Below, one piece after another: positions 24,181 through 32,950 of a stretch of 64,000 bases of DNA. This stretch comes from Streptomyces luteolifulvus. GTDB taxonomy: Bacteria > Actinomycetota > Actinomycetes > Streptomycetales > Streptomycetaceae. The first letter of the stretch is position 1. Every line of letters starts with the position of its first letter. Under the pieces are notes generated by a model that was not told where the DNA came from, did no database searches, and worked only from the letters and a program-made list of their open reading frames with translations. The position numbers and the translations under genes were made by a program. The stretch is taken from contig NZ_VZRB01000040.1 in NCBI RefSeq assembly GCF_008806595.1, forward strand, positions 1 to 64,000. Direction: 5' to 3'.

Positions 24181-25695
24181 ATGCACATAGCCCACGTCCT
24201 GCGTTCGTCGTCCCGTTCCTCCGAGGTCGTCACGGAGTCCAGGGCCACGCCAACTGTCCTGCAGCGTCGCGGCGTTCTCGGCTGGCTGATACCGATGCTG
24301 TGGACCGTGTCCCTCGGCCTGTGGGGCCTGGCCCGGCAGGGCAGTGTGTGGCGGGACGAGGCCGCGACCTGGCAGGTGGCCCGGCGCTCCACGGCTGAGA
24401 TCTGGCACATGCTGGGGAACGTCGACGTCGTGCACGGCTGCTACTACCTGCTGATGCACGCGCTGTTCGAATGCTTCGGGCCCAGCACCACCACCTTGCG
24501 GCTGCCCTCGGTGCTCGCCACGGCAGTGGCGGCGGGGTGCGTGGGAGTCATCGGCCACCGGCTGGCCGGCGTGTGGGTGGGCCTGGCGGGAGGGATGGCG
24601 TTCGGGCTGCTTCCGGCCGTGCAGTTCTATCTTCAGGAGGGGCGGCCGTACGCACTTGTCGCAGCCGGCGCCGGGATGTCCACCCTGCTCCTCGTGACCG
24701 TGCTGCAGGAGCGGGTCCATGGGGCGTACTGGGTTGCCTACGGCGGCACAGTCCTGCTGAGCGGCCTGATGAACTGGCTCTCACTGATGATTCTGCCGGC
24801 GCACTTGGCGACTCTGATGTGGACCCGGGCCGGGCGCGACGTGTGGACACGCTGGGCGACAGCCTCTGTGGCCGCCACGGCAAGTGTGCTGCCATTGATC
24901 CTCTTCAGCCGGGGCCAGTCCGCCCAGATATCCTGGATACCGCCGCTGACCTGGCACATGCTGATAGGCCCGGCGGTCCTGCTGCTCATCGGCGGAGTCG
25001 GCGCACTCCTGGATCGGCCCCGGGCAGGCCGGCTGTCGGTGGCAGCCGTCGGACTGCCGTTGCTGGCCGTGCCGCAGATCGGTCTCATCGGTCTTTCTCT
25101 GATCCAGCCGTTGTTCCTGGACCGGTACGTTCTCTTCAGTCTGCTGGGACTGGCGCTGCTGATCGGCACGGTGATTGGCTCGGCCATAGAGGCAGTGAGG
25201 CCCCGGCGCCCCGGAGCGTCGATGTGGATTCTCCCCGCGGTGGTAGCCGTAGCGATGGTGGCGCTGCTGCCGCAGTCGCTGTCCAAGCGGTCCCCGTCGA
25301 GCCGGGTGGACGACGTGGTGGCGGTGACGTCGGACGTGCGGCGGTTGAAAGAGACCGGGAACGCCGTGCTCTTCGTCCCGTCGGCGCGCCGGGACACCAA
25401 ATCCGTTTCCCCGAGCGCCTTTTCGGGACTGCGGGACATCGCTCTGGCGCAGAGCCCGGAGAAGTCCGGGACCTTGAAAGGCGTGGAGGCGAACCCGGAT
25501 CGGATCCGTGCGGCGATGCTGGCCCAGCAGCGGATCCTGCTGGTGACGGACACGCCCCGGGTGGCGAGGCCGGTGACGGCAGAGCGGGACAGGACGAAGG
25601 TCTCCGTGCTGAGGCAGTACTTCACGGCAGTGGCCGACGAGCAGGTCCGCGGACGACGGGTGACAGTCTACGAGCGGCGTGCGTCGGCTCGCTGA
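24181..25695 (+). CDS. GT39/PMT-like polytopic membrane glycosyltransferase
   Basis: A 504-residue membrane protein with about ten hydrophobic segments between residues 30 and 370 and a soluble C-terminal domain (about 380-504). The first external loop holds SVWRDEAATW near residue 57, matching the DE motif with which ArnT/PMT-type GT-C enzymes bind lipid-phosphate sugar donors. It probably moves a sugar from a polyprenyl-phosphate carrier to an outer-face acceptor; neither partner can be read. The ATG follows a cggaag RBS. It stands alone between the bacteriocin cluster and the PAD gene. Confidence 0.82.
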   Translation: MHIAHVLRSSSRSSEVVTESRATPTVLQRRGVLGWLIPMLWTVSLGLWGLARQGSVWRDEAATWQVARRSTAEIWHMLGNVDVVHGCYYLLMHALFECFGPSTTTLRLPSVLATAVAAGCVGVIGHRLAGVWVGLAGGMAFGLLPAVQFYLQEGRPYALVAAGAGMSTLLLVTVLQERVHGAYWVAYGGTVLLSGLMNWLSLMILPAHLATLMWTRAGRDVWTRWATASVAATASVLPLILFSRGQSAQISWIPPLTWHMLIGPAVLLLIGGVGALLDRPRAGRLSVAAVGLPLLAVPQIGLIGLSLIQPLFLDRYVLFSLLGLALLIGTVIGSAIEAVRPRRPGASMWILPAVVAVAMVALLPQSLSKRSPSSRVDDVVAVTSDVRRLKETGNAVLFVPSARRDTKSVSPSAFSGLRDIALAQSPEKSGTLKGVEANPDRIRAAMLAQQRILLVTDTPRVARPVTAERDRTKVSVLRQYFTAVADEQVRGRRVTVYERRASAR

Positions 25696-25718
25696 TCCCA
25701 CCGTTCGGTGCAACGACG

Positions 25719-25751
25719 CGCGCCCGCCGCATTGCGGGTGCGGCGGGCGCG
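25719..25751. terminator. bidirectional terminator between convergent genes
   Basis: Perfect 13 bp arms (cgcgcccgccgca, 25719-25731, and its complement 25739-25751) with a 7 nt loop lie between the GT39-like gene and the PAD gene. Confidence 0.8.
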
Positions 25752-25770
25752 TGGTGGTGATGAGTGCCGG

Positions 25771-27693
25771 TTAGCGCTTCCACCAGGGGGACGAGATGTC
25801 CCGCAGCGTGTTCGTGCCGCAGTGCACCTCGCCCATGCCGAGGTGGTACGTCTCGTAGTCGTCGATGTAGGAGATCCGCATCCCCGCCGAGCGGTACACG
25901 GAGTTGACCGCCTCGGTGAAGATGTCCTTGCCGCCGATCACCGGACCCCACTGCTTCGGCGCGAGGTAGCGGTCCTTGCCGAGGACCACGCCGTTGACGG
26001 CGCCCGGTATGTATGCGCTGGTCATCACGGGGGCGGCAGCGGCCGCCCCCCGCAGGTTCCGCTGCTGGCCGTACTCCCGTACGGCGTCCAGGGCACCGGC
26101 AGACGCGCCGAGCCGGGTCAGCCGCGGTGTCCGTGTGAGGTCGCCCCCCTCGAAGGAGCCACGGGTGAACAGTGCGGGCACCCGGACCACCTCGGCGTCG
26201 GTGACGCCGGTCTCCCGCTTGAGGGTCTTCAGGTTGGCGGCGATGCGCCGTGCGGCGAGGGCGTTGTCCGCGACGATCTTGCGGTTGGCGAGCACCTGGT
26301 TGATGGTCTCCCTCGGCGCGGGCGTGTCGGCCGTGCCCTTGAAGGAGAACATCTTGGCCGAGCCGTGGCCCGCGGCCTTCGCGTCCTTGAGCAGCCGCAT
26401 GCCCGCGTCGGGGTCGGCGACGGCGATCCGCCAGCCGCGCGGGGTGTCGGCGGGCAGGAACTGGACGAACTCGTCGACGTGGCCCACGTGCAGCCATGAG
26501 GTGTCCAGCAGCAGCGGGTTCTGCATGCCCTGCGAAGCCAGCATCGTCCGCATCGCCTTGACCGGCTTGAGGTGGACGTTCTTCTGCTCGCCCATGATGA
26601 TGCGCCCGGCCGGGTAGGACCGGCCGTTGTGCGCGTACGGCGGGATGGTCTCCAGGTTGCCCATGGAGTCGAGGGTCGAGCTCTGGACGCCGCGGCCCAG
26701 CTTGACCTGCACCCCGCCCACATCGCGTCCGCGCAGCGTCTCGAACACCTCGCGTCCGGCCGGACGGTCCGGCTGCGCCGAGCGGATCATGACCCGCATG
26801 CCCTGCGGCGTGCCGCCGGGGCCGGCCATGGTCACATATCCGGGCTCCAGGAAGTCCTGCGCCCAGATGTCGCCCTCCGCGCTGTTCTTGAACTTCACCA
26901 GCGGTGTGCTGATGCCCGCCTGCGCGACCCTCCTCTCCAGCGTCTTGACGAACTTCCGCTGGGTGCGCTCGTAGCCGGAGTTGCCGCGCAGCTCGGTGAC
27001 CAGGACCCGCTGCGTCTGCTGGAGGTGGTGATGGGTGAGCAGCGGGGCCGCGTGCAGGGTGACGCTGTCGGTGGTGGCCGCCCCGCCGTCGCCGGGGCTG
27101 ACCTTCAGGCTGACGACCGCGGTGCCGTCCCACACCGCCTTGTCGCGTACGACGTCCTTGCCCTCGATGCCGAGCTCCACCCCGTCGCGCAGCTCACCGG
27201 CGGACAGCCGGGTCGTCGGCTTGACGACGGTCCAGCCGCCGGCGCGCTTGACGAACAGCCGCGTGTACTTCGCGCCGGCGCCGGTGACCTTGACGATGCC
27301 GGTGGCGCCGTCGCCGAGTGCGGACATCGCAACGGTGCGCAGCCGGGCCAGGTCGGCGGCGTCCGCCGTGCCGTTGACCTTGGTGTCGGCGGCGTCGTTG
27401 CACTTGGCCAGCTTGGCGTCGGACAGTCTTCTGCCGCCGGGGCCGGTGGACTTGCACCGCTTGGTGTCGTCGTCGATGTTGGGGAGGAACACCGCGCCCC
27501 GGGCGGTGTTCCAGCCGTCCTCACCGGCGTTGTCGGTGTCGCCCGCGACATCCACGTTGCCGTCGCGGTCGACGTCCGCGCGCAGGTCGGCCCCGGCGGG
27601 CGGGTCGTCCGCGAAGGCGGGGGCCGCGGGAACCAACGTGGCGCCCGCCAGCGTGATGGCCAGGACGGTCCGTACCGCAAGAGTCTTTCGCAC
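25771..27693 (-). CDS. secreted protein-arginine deiminase (PAD) family enzyme
   Basis: A 640-residue exported protein with signal peptide (1-28, ending AFA). Next is a DVDRDGNVDVAGD segment (about 40-52) resembling an EF-hand/dockerin calcium loop, then beta-rich domains. The C-terminal PAD catalytic domain has all four expected residues: D280 in WAQDFLEPGYV, H405 and D407 in LHVGHVDEF, and C625 in GEVHCGTNT. These correspond to Asp350, His471, Asp473 and Cys645 of human PAD4. The enzyme is thus predicted to convert protein arginine to citrulline outside the cell, perhaps calcium-dependently. It is a single-gene unit. Confidence 0.92.
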   Translation of the reverse strand: MRKTLAVRTVLAITLAGATLVPAAPAFADDPPAGADLRADVDRDGNVDVAGDTDNAGEDGWNTARGAVFLPNIDDDTKRCKSTGPGGRRLSDAKLAKCNDAADTKVNGTADAADLARLRTVAMSALGDGATGIVKVTGAGAKYTRLFVKRAGGWTVVKPTTRLSAGELRDGVELGIEGKDVVRDKAVWDGTAVVSLKVSPGDGGAATTDSVTLHAAPLLTHHHLQQTQRVLVTELRGNSGYERTQRKFVKTLERRVAQAGISTPLVKFKNSAEGDIWAQDFLEPGYVTMAGPGGTPQGMRVMIRSAQPDRPAGREVFETLRGRDVGGVQVKLGRGVQSSTLDSMGNLETIPPYAHNGRSYPAGRIIMGEQKNVHLKPVKAMRTMLASQGMQNPLLLDTSWLHVGHVDEFVQFLPADTPRGWRIAVADPDAGMRLLKDAKAAGHGSAKMFSFKGTADTPAPRETINQVLANRKIVADNALAARRIAANLKTLKRETGVTDAEVVRVPALFTRGSFEGGDLTRTPRLTRLGASAGALDAVREYGQQRNLRGAAAAAPVMTSAYIPGAVNGVVLGKDRYLAPKQWGPVIGGKDIFTEAVNSVYRSAGMRISYIDDYETYHLGMGEVHCGTNTLRDISSPWWKR

Positions 27694-27831
27694 TCTGCGT
27701 TGTCCTCTTCGCTTGTGAGTCCGGGGCAGATGGTCCCGGAGTCGGGTGGTCTGGGGTGTCTGTGGAGGAAGAGGCCGTTGCGGACACGGAGGTTGCCGCG
27801 TGCGCGCACTTGCGCCCCAAGTCGGCCCGAT

Positions 27832-28308
27832 TCAGCCGAGCCACGCCTCCAGCACACCGAAGTCCCGCTCGGTGAGCCCGAGTCGGTGGTCCACCCGGTG
27901 CAGCAGGGCCCGCCCGGGGTGATGGGCCTGCGTGAACGCCTGGTCCCTGCCGGTGATCTCGTCGTCCAGCCAAATGAAGGGGCGGCCGGCCGCCCAGTCG
28001 ACCAGGGGGCGGGTCTTCCAGTGCAGACCGCCCGGCGGCTCGTCCTCGTCGGGCCAGTCCACGAGCGGCAGCGGGGGCAGGCCCAGCCAGGGGGCGACGT
28101 ACGCGTTCGCGTCGTCCATCCAGGTCGTGGCCCACACCAGTGCACAGCCCAGCGCGGCGAGCCGCGGGCCGAGCGCCGGGTCGATACGGGCCAGCAGGGG
28201 GTGCTCGGCGGACCCGGCGGACGCGGTGGCGGGCGCCTCGTACAGCGGGTACGGCCGATCCGCCCCGAAGGGGAGCAGCGTCCCGTCGACGTCGAGGAAG
28301 AGCAGCAT
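27832..28308 (-). CDS. HAD-superfamily hydrolase-like protein
   Basis: A 158-residue protein beginning MLLFLDVDGTLLPFG, with the DxD nucleophile motif at residues 6-8. VWATTWMDDAN near residue 58 fits motif II (Thr). FIWLDDEIT near residue 112 supplies the motif IV acids. It lacks a large cap, so the substrate may be a small phosphate ester. The start is supported by a gggggga RBS 5 bp upstream. It is divergent from the DDN-hemerythrin gene. Confidence 0.85.
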   Translation of the reverse strand: MLLFLDVDGTLLPFGADRPYPLYEAPATASAGSAEHPLLARIDPALGPRLAALGCALVWATTWMDDANAYVAPWLGLPPLPLVDWPDEDEPPGGLHWKTRPLVDWAAGRPFIWLDDEITGRDQAFTQAHHPGRALLHRVDHRLGLTERDFGVLEAWLG

Positions 28309-28522
28309 CGAGGTCCCCCCGGAAGTCGGTGGCGTCGGTCGTACGAGGGACGCTACCGTCCGTTCCATGACTGCCGGGTCGGCCTTGTGCCGTGAGCGAG
28401 TTGGGTGCCCGGCCTCTGAGTGAGGCCGCCGCGGGCCAGGGGTCCGCCTCTTTCTCTTCGCCTTCCCCCTTCCACGGAATCCAGCGACCGCAGGACGACA
28501 GAGAAAGACGACACAGCACCTC

Positions 28523-29374
28523 ATGCCCGACGACTTCAACCAACAGATCATCGACGAGTTCCGCACCCACCGCGGCCGCCTCGGCGGCCCCTTCGAGAAC
28601 GCCCGGCTGATCCTGCTCACCACCACCGGCGCACGCACGGGCACCCCGCACACCACCCCCGTCGCCTACCTCCCGGACGGCGACGGCCGCATTCTCGTCA
28701 TCGCCTCGGCCGGCGGCTCCCCCCGGCACCCCGACTGGTTCCGCAACCTCCTCGCCCATCCCCGGGTCACCGTCGAAAGCGGCGCGTTCACCTACGAGGC
28801 GCGCGCCGTCGTCCTGGAGGGCGAGGCGCGCGACCGGGTCTTCGCACGGGCCGTGGAGGGCGATCCGGGCTGGGCCGCGTACCAGGAGAAGACGCAGCGG
28901 GTGATCCCCGTGGTCGCCCTGCACGAGATCGCGCACGACGGCCCGCCGACCATCGACGCCGGCTCCATGGGCGAGGCGATCAAGGTGGTGCACGACGCTC
29001 TCCGCCGCGAACTCGCCCTGATCAGGCAGGAGATGGCCGTCGGACGGGAGGGCGGCGGCGCTCCGCTGGGTGTCCAGCTGCGGGTCAACTGCCTGACCTT
29101 CTGCCAGGGCCTGCACAACCACCACACCGGCGAGGACCGGGGCATGTTCCCGCTGCTCGCCGGCCGTCACCCGGAGGCCGCCCCCGTGCTTGCCCGTCTG
29201 CGCGAGGAGCACGAGCGGATCGCCGTCCTCGTCGAGGACCTGCGCCGCACCGTGACCGCGGAGGCCACGGCCCCGTCCACCACCCGCGCCGAGGTCGAAC
29301 GGCTGACGGTGGAGCTGGCGGCCCATCTGACGTACGAGGAAGAACAGTTGATCCCCCTCCTCGACACCCTCTGA
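28523..29374 (+). CDS. F420-type nitroreductase (DDN) domain fused to hemerythrin HHE domain
   Basis: A 283-residue fusion. Residues 1-135 match the deazaflavin (F420)-dependent nitroreductase family: LILLTTTGARTGTPHTTPVAY, then SAGGSPRHPDWFRNLLAHP. Residues 155-283 are a four-helix hemerythrin-like domain with iron ligands in HDALRREL, LHNHHTGEDRGMFPLL, LREEHERIAVL and HLTYEEEQLIP. The fusion couples an F420H2-linked redox domain to a di-iron O2/NO-binding domain, implying redox or gas sensing or detoxification. It is a single gene followed by a hairpin. Confidence 0.92.
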   Translation: MPDDFNQQIIDEFRTHRGRLGGPFENARLILLTTTGARTGTPHTTPVAYLPDGDGRILVIASAGGSPRHPDWFRNLLAHPRVTVESGAFTYEARAVVLEGEARDRVFARAVEGDPGWAAYQEKTQRVIPVVALHEIAHDGPPTIDAGSMGEAIKVVHDALRRELALIRQEMAVGREGGGAPLGVQLRVNCLTFCQGLHNHHTGEDRGMFPLLAGRHPEAAPVLARLREEHERIAVLVEDLRRTVTAEATAPSTTRAEVERLTVELAAHLTYEEEQLIPLLDTL

Positions 29375-29382
29375 GCCCGGCC

Positions 29383-29423
29383 ACGGGCGCCTCCACATGA
29401 CCGGGAACGGCGGAGGCGCCCGT
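29383..29423. terminator. terminator after the DDN-hemerythrin gene
   Basis: Perfect 12 bp arms acgggcgcctcc (29383-29394) and its complement (29412-29423) begin 9 bp after the stop codon. Confidence 0.75.
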
Positions 29424-29509
29424 CAGCCCGTGGGGCCCGCCCCGCCACCCTGCGCTCACGCAGCCCCGGCTCACTCATGAGTGCGAGGGTACGCGGCGCG
29501 CCTCCGGCT

Positions 29510-30397
29510 TCACGGCGTGGTCTGTTGCCGCCACCCGGGCCTCTTTGCGAGCGCCCAGAGATCGTTGAAATGCTTGTTCCAGGTGGAAACGGCAGCTTCC
29601 GCGGCGGCCGTTCCCTCCCGGGACCACACGTTGAGGTCGGTTCTGTATCCCTTGGGGTCGTAGTACTCGTCGCCCATGTGGTGCAGCCTCATGCGCGCGG
29701 ACACGTCGTAAAGACCGTGCAGGACCAGTTCGCGGTTGAAGATGCAGATCTTGTCGCGCGGGATGCCGGGATACAGGCGGTACTCGCACTGGACGGTCAG
29801 CCTGCCCATGGCGTTGAGCCGCTCGGCGAGCTCCGACAGGATGTTGTCGTACTCCCGGCAACGCTGCTCCATGCGCTTGCGGAACTCTTCGTCGTCCTCC
29901 GGCCTGCCCTCGTCGCCGACCTTGGACGGCACGGTCATCGGCTGCCCGAAGTCCGGCACCAGCATGCGGATCGAGACGCGCCGGGTGGGCCCTGCATGGT
30001 CGAGCAGGTCTTCAAGGCGGTGGTAGAGCGCGTTGTACAGGGTCTCGCCGGTGTAGCCGAGGAAGCTGATCTCCACGCTTCGCGTCTGGAAGGCCTGGCT
30101 GACGAAACTGCCCAGCTGGCTGGAGTTCACCAGAGCGCGAGCCGGCGCCCTGACCGACGAGGACAGCTCCTTCACCTGGTCGTACAGGACGTATCCGACG
30201 AGGCTGAGCAACGCACCGCCGAGATACGCCTTGCCCTCCAGGGCGTCCCCAACGGGCTTGATGAACTGGGCGGTCAGCCCGGTGGCGAATATCCCGAGCA
30301 GCAGGACGCGGGTCACCAGCGGCTCGAAACGCTCCTGAAAGCGCCTCAACCGCCGCCCCAACCCGGCCTCGGCCGATCCGTTCGCCCGCTCGGACAT
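29510..30397 (-). CDS. membrane-anchored protein with a GntR-sensor-like soluble domain
   Basis: A 295-residue protein with two membrane helices near the N-terminus (about 28-48 and 57-73) and a cytoplasmic domain (about 100-285). That domain starts VEISFLGYTGETLYNAL, continues SIRMLVPDFGQP, KICIFNRELVLHGLYDV and DEYYDPKG, and ends TWNKHFNDLWALA. The same order of motifs occurs in the C-terminal halves of the three GntR regulators at 32951, 34879 and 36160. The alternating strand/helix pattern could be a degenerate PLD-like fold, but no HKD motif is present. It is probably co-transcribed with the kinase gene 83 bp upstream. Confidence 0.78.
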   Translation of the reverse strand: MSERANGSAEAGLGRRLRRFQERFEPLVTRVLLLGIFATGLTAQFIKPVGDALEGKAYLGGALLSLVGYVLYDQVKELSSSVRAPARALVNSSQLGSFVSQAFQTRSVEISFLGYTGETLYNALYHRLEDLLDHAGPTRRVSIRMLVPDFGQPMTVPSKVGDEGRPEDDEEFRKRMEQRCREYDNILSELAERLNAMGRLTVQCEYRLYPGIPRDKICIFNRELVLHGLYDVSARMRLHHMGDEYYDPKGYRTDLNVWSREGTAAAEAAVSTWNKHFNDLWALAKRPGWRQQTTP

Positions 30398-30480
30398 GCG
30401 CTCACCCCCCTCACGCCTGCCACCCGACGGAGCGTCATATGCCCCTGAGCCACCCGGAATCCGGTGCAGTCATGCTCCTC

Positions 30481-32676
30481 TTACGCCAGTGCGCGGGCAA
30501 GATAGGGATTCGCGGTCGGACGGCTCGGAAGGCCGAGTGAGCCGGTGGCTGCCGCCAGCGTCATCGCGTAGGAGTCCACAGCGCGGCGGACGTTGGGAGC
30601 GTCCAGGCTTGCGCCGGTCACCAGTCGGTCGAGATCCACGTACGCGGACCGCACGATCTCGATCCACCGGTACACACGCCAGTCCTTCTGCCAGTCGGCG
30701 GTGTAGTCGGAGGGCAGCAGGCGTGCCCAGCGGCCGAACATACGGTCGCGGATTTCCGGCCGGGTCGGTGTGAGGTGCATGTGCCGGACCAGGTCGTACA
30801 GTGGGTCGCCGACCACCGCCATCTCCCAGTCGATGATGGTCAGCGCCAGGTCATCGTCCCGGCGCACGAGATTCCATGGATTCAGATCGCCGTGCAGCAG
30901 TGCGGGCTTGCGGTGGCTCACCTCGTGCCGGGACAGGATCTGCCGGAGCCGACGGGCGTCGGGCAGCCCGAGCAGCCGGGCCAGCTGCTGCGACTCCTTC
31001 GGCAAGTCGCCGACCAGGAGGACGAGTTGCTCGCTCAGCCAGGAGTAGAAACCTCCCTCGCCGGCAGCCGGATCGAGTGCCTTGTAGTTCACCCATGTCA
31101 GCGCGCGGAGCTGGTCGACGAGCGCGTCCGCTTCGTGCGGCAGCAGGCCGTGAACCGGGTGGTTGGGGGGCTTGTCGATGTCACGGGGTCCGACATATGT
31201 GTGGATGGCGAAACGATCGTCCCGGTAGCTCTCCCCGAGCGCAAGGATCCGTGGCGCCGCCACGGCGATCGCCGCCTCCTCAATGGCCCGGAGCACGGCG
31301 TGCTCACTGAGGAAGCTGCGCTCCCGGCGGCAGACCTCCGGCAGCTTCCGCCGAACGACCACCGGAAAGTCGACGCCCTCCACCCGGACGACCGTGTTCA
31401 GGTGCGCGGTGCCCTTGAACACCCGGCCGGCCGGGGCCGCTCCCTCCGCGAGCAGGGCTTTGCGCAGGGCCCAGGCCGGAAACGCGGGGTGCTCGGAGAC
31501 ACGGCGGTCCGCTTTCCAGTCGAAGGCCCTGGCGATCCAGCCCCGGTCGCCGTAACGGCCCCCGCTGCGCGATGCCAGCCACCGGAACAGGGCCCCCTCG
31601 ATCTCGCCCTCACTCGGTACGCTCCGGAGCCGCAGCGGCCCCTGCCCCACCTCCAGAGCCCGGCGCACCTCCGCCGTCGCTTCGTCCAGGCTCTTCTGGG
31701 TGAACGATTCCTCCAGCGATCTCGCCGCGCGCATGATGTCCGGGTAGACGGACTGGGCCCGCTCGAAGGCGACGTAGTGGCTCAGATCCCTGGCCAGGCC
31801 GTTGACCGCCGCCGGGCGGACCTGCTGCATGGCGTGCGCCCACGCGTCGACGACCTCGGCCCACTGGTGGGACGGGTACCGCATGCGTACGAGGTGCGTG
31901 GCGAGGTCGTGCAGGGGGTCGCCGTAGGTGGCCAGCTCCCAGTCGACGCAGATGAGGGGCGGGACGCCGCCGTACGAGACGATCAGGTTGTCGCGATGGA
32001 GGTCTGCGTGCAGCAGGCTGTACGGCCGCCTGGCCATGGCGGGGACCCGCTCGGCCAGCTGGGCCAGGGCGTCCTCGGGGATGCCGAGCGCGGCGAACAG
32101 CCCACCGAATCCCCCCCAGTTGGGCTGCTTGATCTGCCTGTCCGCGAGATGCACCAGCGTGTGCAGGAACCCCCGGCTGTCCATGTCGTTGCGGGGCCAC
32201 CCGTGCGGCAGGGGCGGCAGAGCCACCCTCCGTACCTGGGTCATCTGCGCAAGCAGGTCCGCGAGCGCCCTGATGAGCAGGGAGTCCACGGGCTTGCCGT
32301 TCCCGCAGACGGTGGAGAGCGGTACGCCCTCCACATAGCTGTGGATCGCGAAGTCGTCCAGCCGGACGAGGCACTCCGGCACATGCGGCAGGAAGCCCTT
32401 GATGGCACCGAGGATCTCCGCCTCGTCCTGCCACGTCCTGATCACCACGGGCAGTGCCTGCGCCTCGGGGCGCCGAATCCGCACGGTCACGGAGGTGCCG
32501 GGCTCACGGCCGAGGAGTCGTGCCGTGGTCTCCGTCAGCGGCAGCACGTAGTTCTGGTTGTGGTGGCCTCTGCTCGCCTGGCCCAGCTGTCGCGCCATCC
32601 CCACGAAGTCCCGGTACGCGGCGTCGGGCGTGGCGCGCTCCCCGGGAAAGGGACGGGGAAGAGGAGGTGCGCCCAC
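30481..32676 (-). CDS. tandem double aminoglycoside-phosphotransferase-type kinase
   Basis: A 731-residue protein with two APH/choline-kinase-like domains. The first (about 25-345) has catalytic HADLHRDN and metal-binding CVDWELATYGDPLHDLATH. The second (about 390-700) has HGDLNPWN and IIDWEMAVVGDPLYDLVRH. Both active sites look intact. The substrate is unknown and need not be an antibiotic, since the family also phosphorylates sugars, choline and macrolides. The GTG at 32676 (VGAPPLPRPF) has a ggag RBS 6 bp upstream. It lies between the GntR regulator at 32951 and the membrane protein at 29510 on the same strand. Confidence 0.88.
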   Translation of the reverse strand: MGAPPLPRPFPGERATPDAAYRDFVGMARQLGQASRGHHNQNYVLPLTETTARLLGREPGTSVTVRIRRPEAQALPVVIRTWQDEAEILGAIKGFLPHVPECLVRLDDFAIHSYVEGVPLSTVCGNGKPVDSLLIRALADLLAQMTQVRRVALPPLPHGWPRNDMDSRGFLHTLVHLADRQIKQPNWGGFGGLFAALGIPEDALAQLAERVPAMARRPYSLLHADLHRDNLIVSYGGVPPLICVDWELATYGDPLHDLATHLVRMRYPSHQWAEVVDAWAHAMQQVRPAAVNGLARDLSHYVAFERAQSVYPDIMRAARSLEESFTQKSLDEATAEVRRALEVGQGPLRLRSVPSEGEIEGALFRWLASRSGGRYGDRGWIARAFDWKADRRVSEHPAFPAWALRKALLAEGAAPAGRVFKGTAHLNTVVRVEGVDFPVVVRRKLPEVCRRERSFLSEHAVLRAIEEAAIAVAAPRILALGESYRDDRFAIHTYVGPRDIDKPPNHPVHGLLPHEADALVDQLRALTWVNYKALDPAAGEGGFYSWLSEQLVLLVGDLPKESQQLARLLGLPDARRLRQILSRHEVSHRKPALLHGDLNPWNLVRRDDDLALTIIDWEMAVVGDPLYDLVRHMHLTPTRPEIRDRMFGRWARLLPSDYTADWQKDWRVYRWIEIVRSAYVDLDRLVTGASLDAPNVRRAVDSYAMTLAAATGSLGLPSRPTANPYLARALA

Positions 32677-32950
32677 TGGCCGCTCCGGGTACGAGATGGG
32701 GAGGTGTGGCAAAAGTAAGCATGTGCATCGTGCTACGCACGACAGACTGGCCCGTGCGGGGGCGGTGCGTGGCCGCACCGGGCGGTTTGCCGCCCTTCTG
32801 TGTCAAACCTGCGAGAACTCGTTCGATGGTGGCTTGTCAGCCCCTTCATACGAACGAAGGCGAGCGTTTGCTCAGTCGGTGCGCGCAGCCTACAGTACGG
32901 CGCCAAATGCTCCCGCGACCTTCCCCGCGCGCCCCGCGCGCCCTGCCCGG
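32677..32950. other. 274 bp spacer between GntR regulator 1 and the double kinase
   Basis: No coding frame is convincing here. The DNA is moderately AT-rich near 32700-32720 and 32800-32890, and presumably contains the kinase promoter. I found no clear copy of the CAACTTG-type dyads seen upstream of the regulator. Confidence 0.4.
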
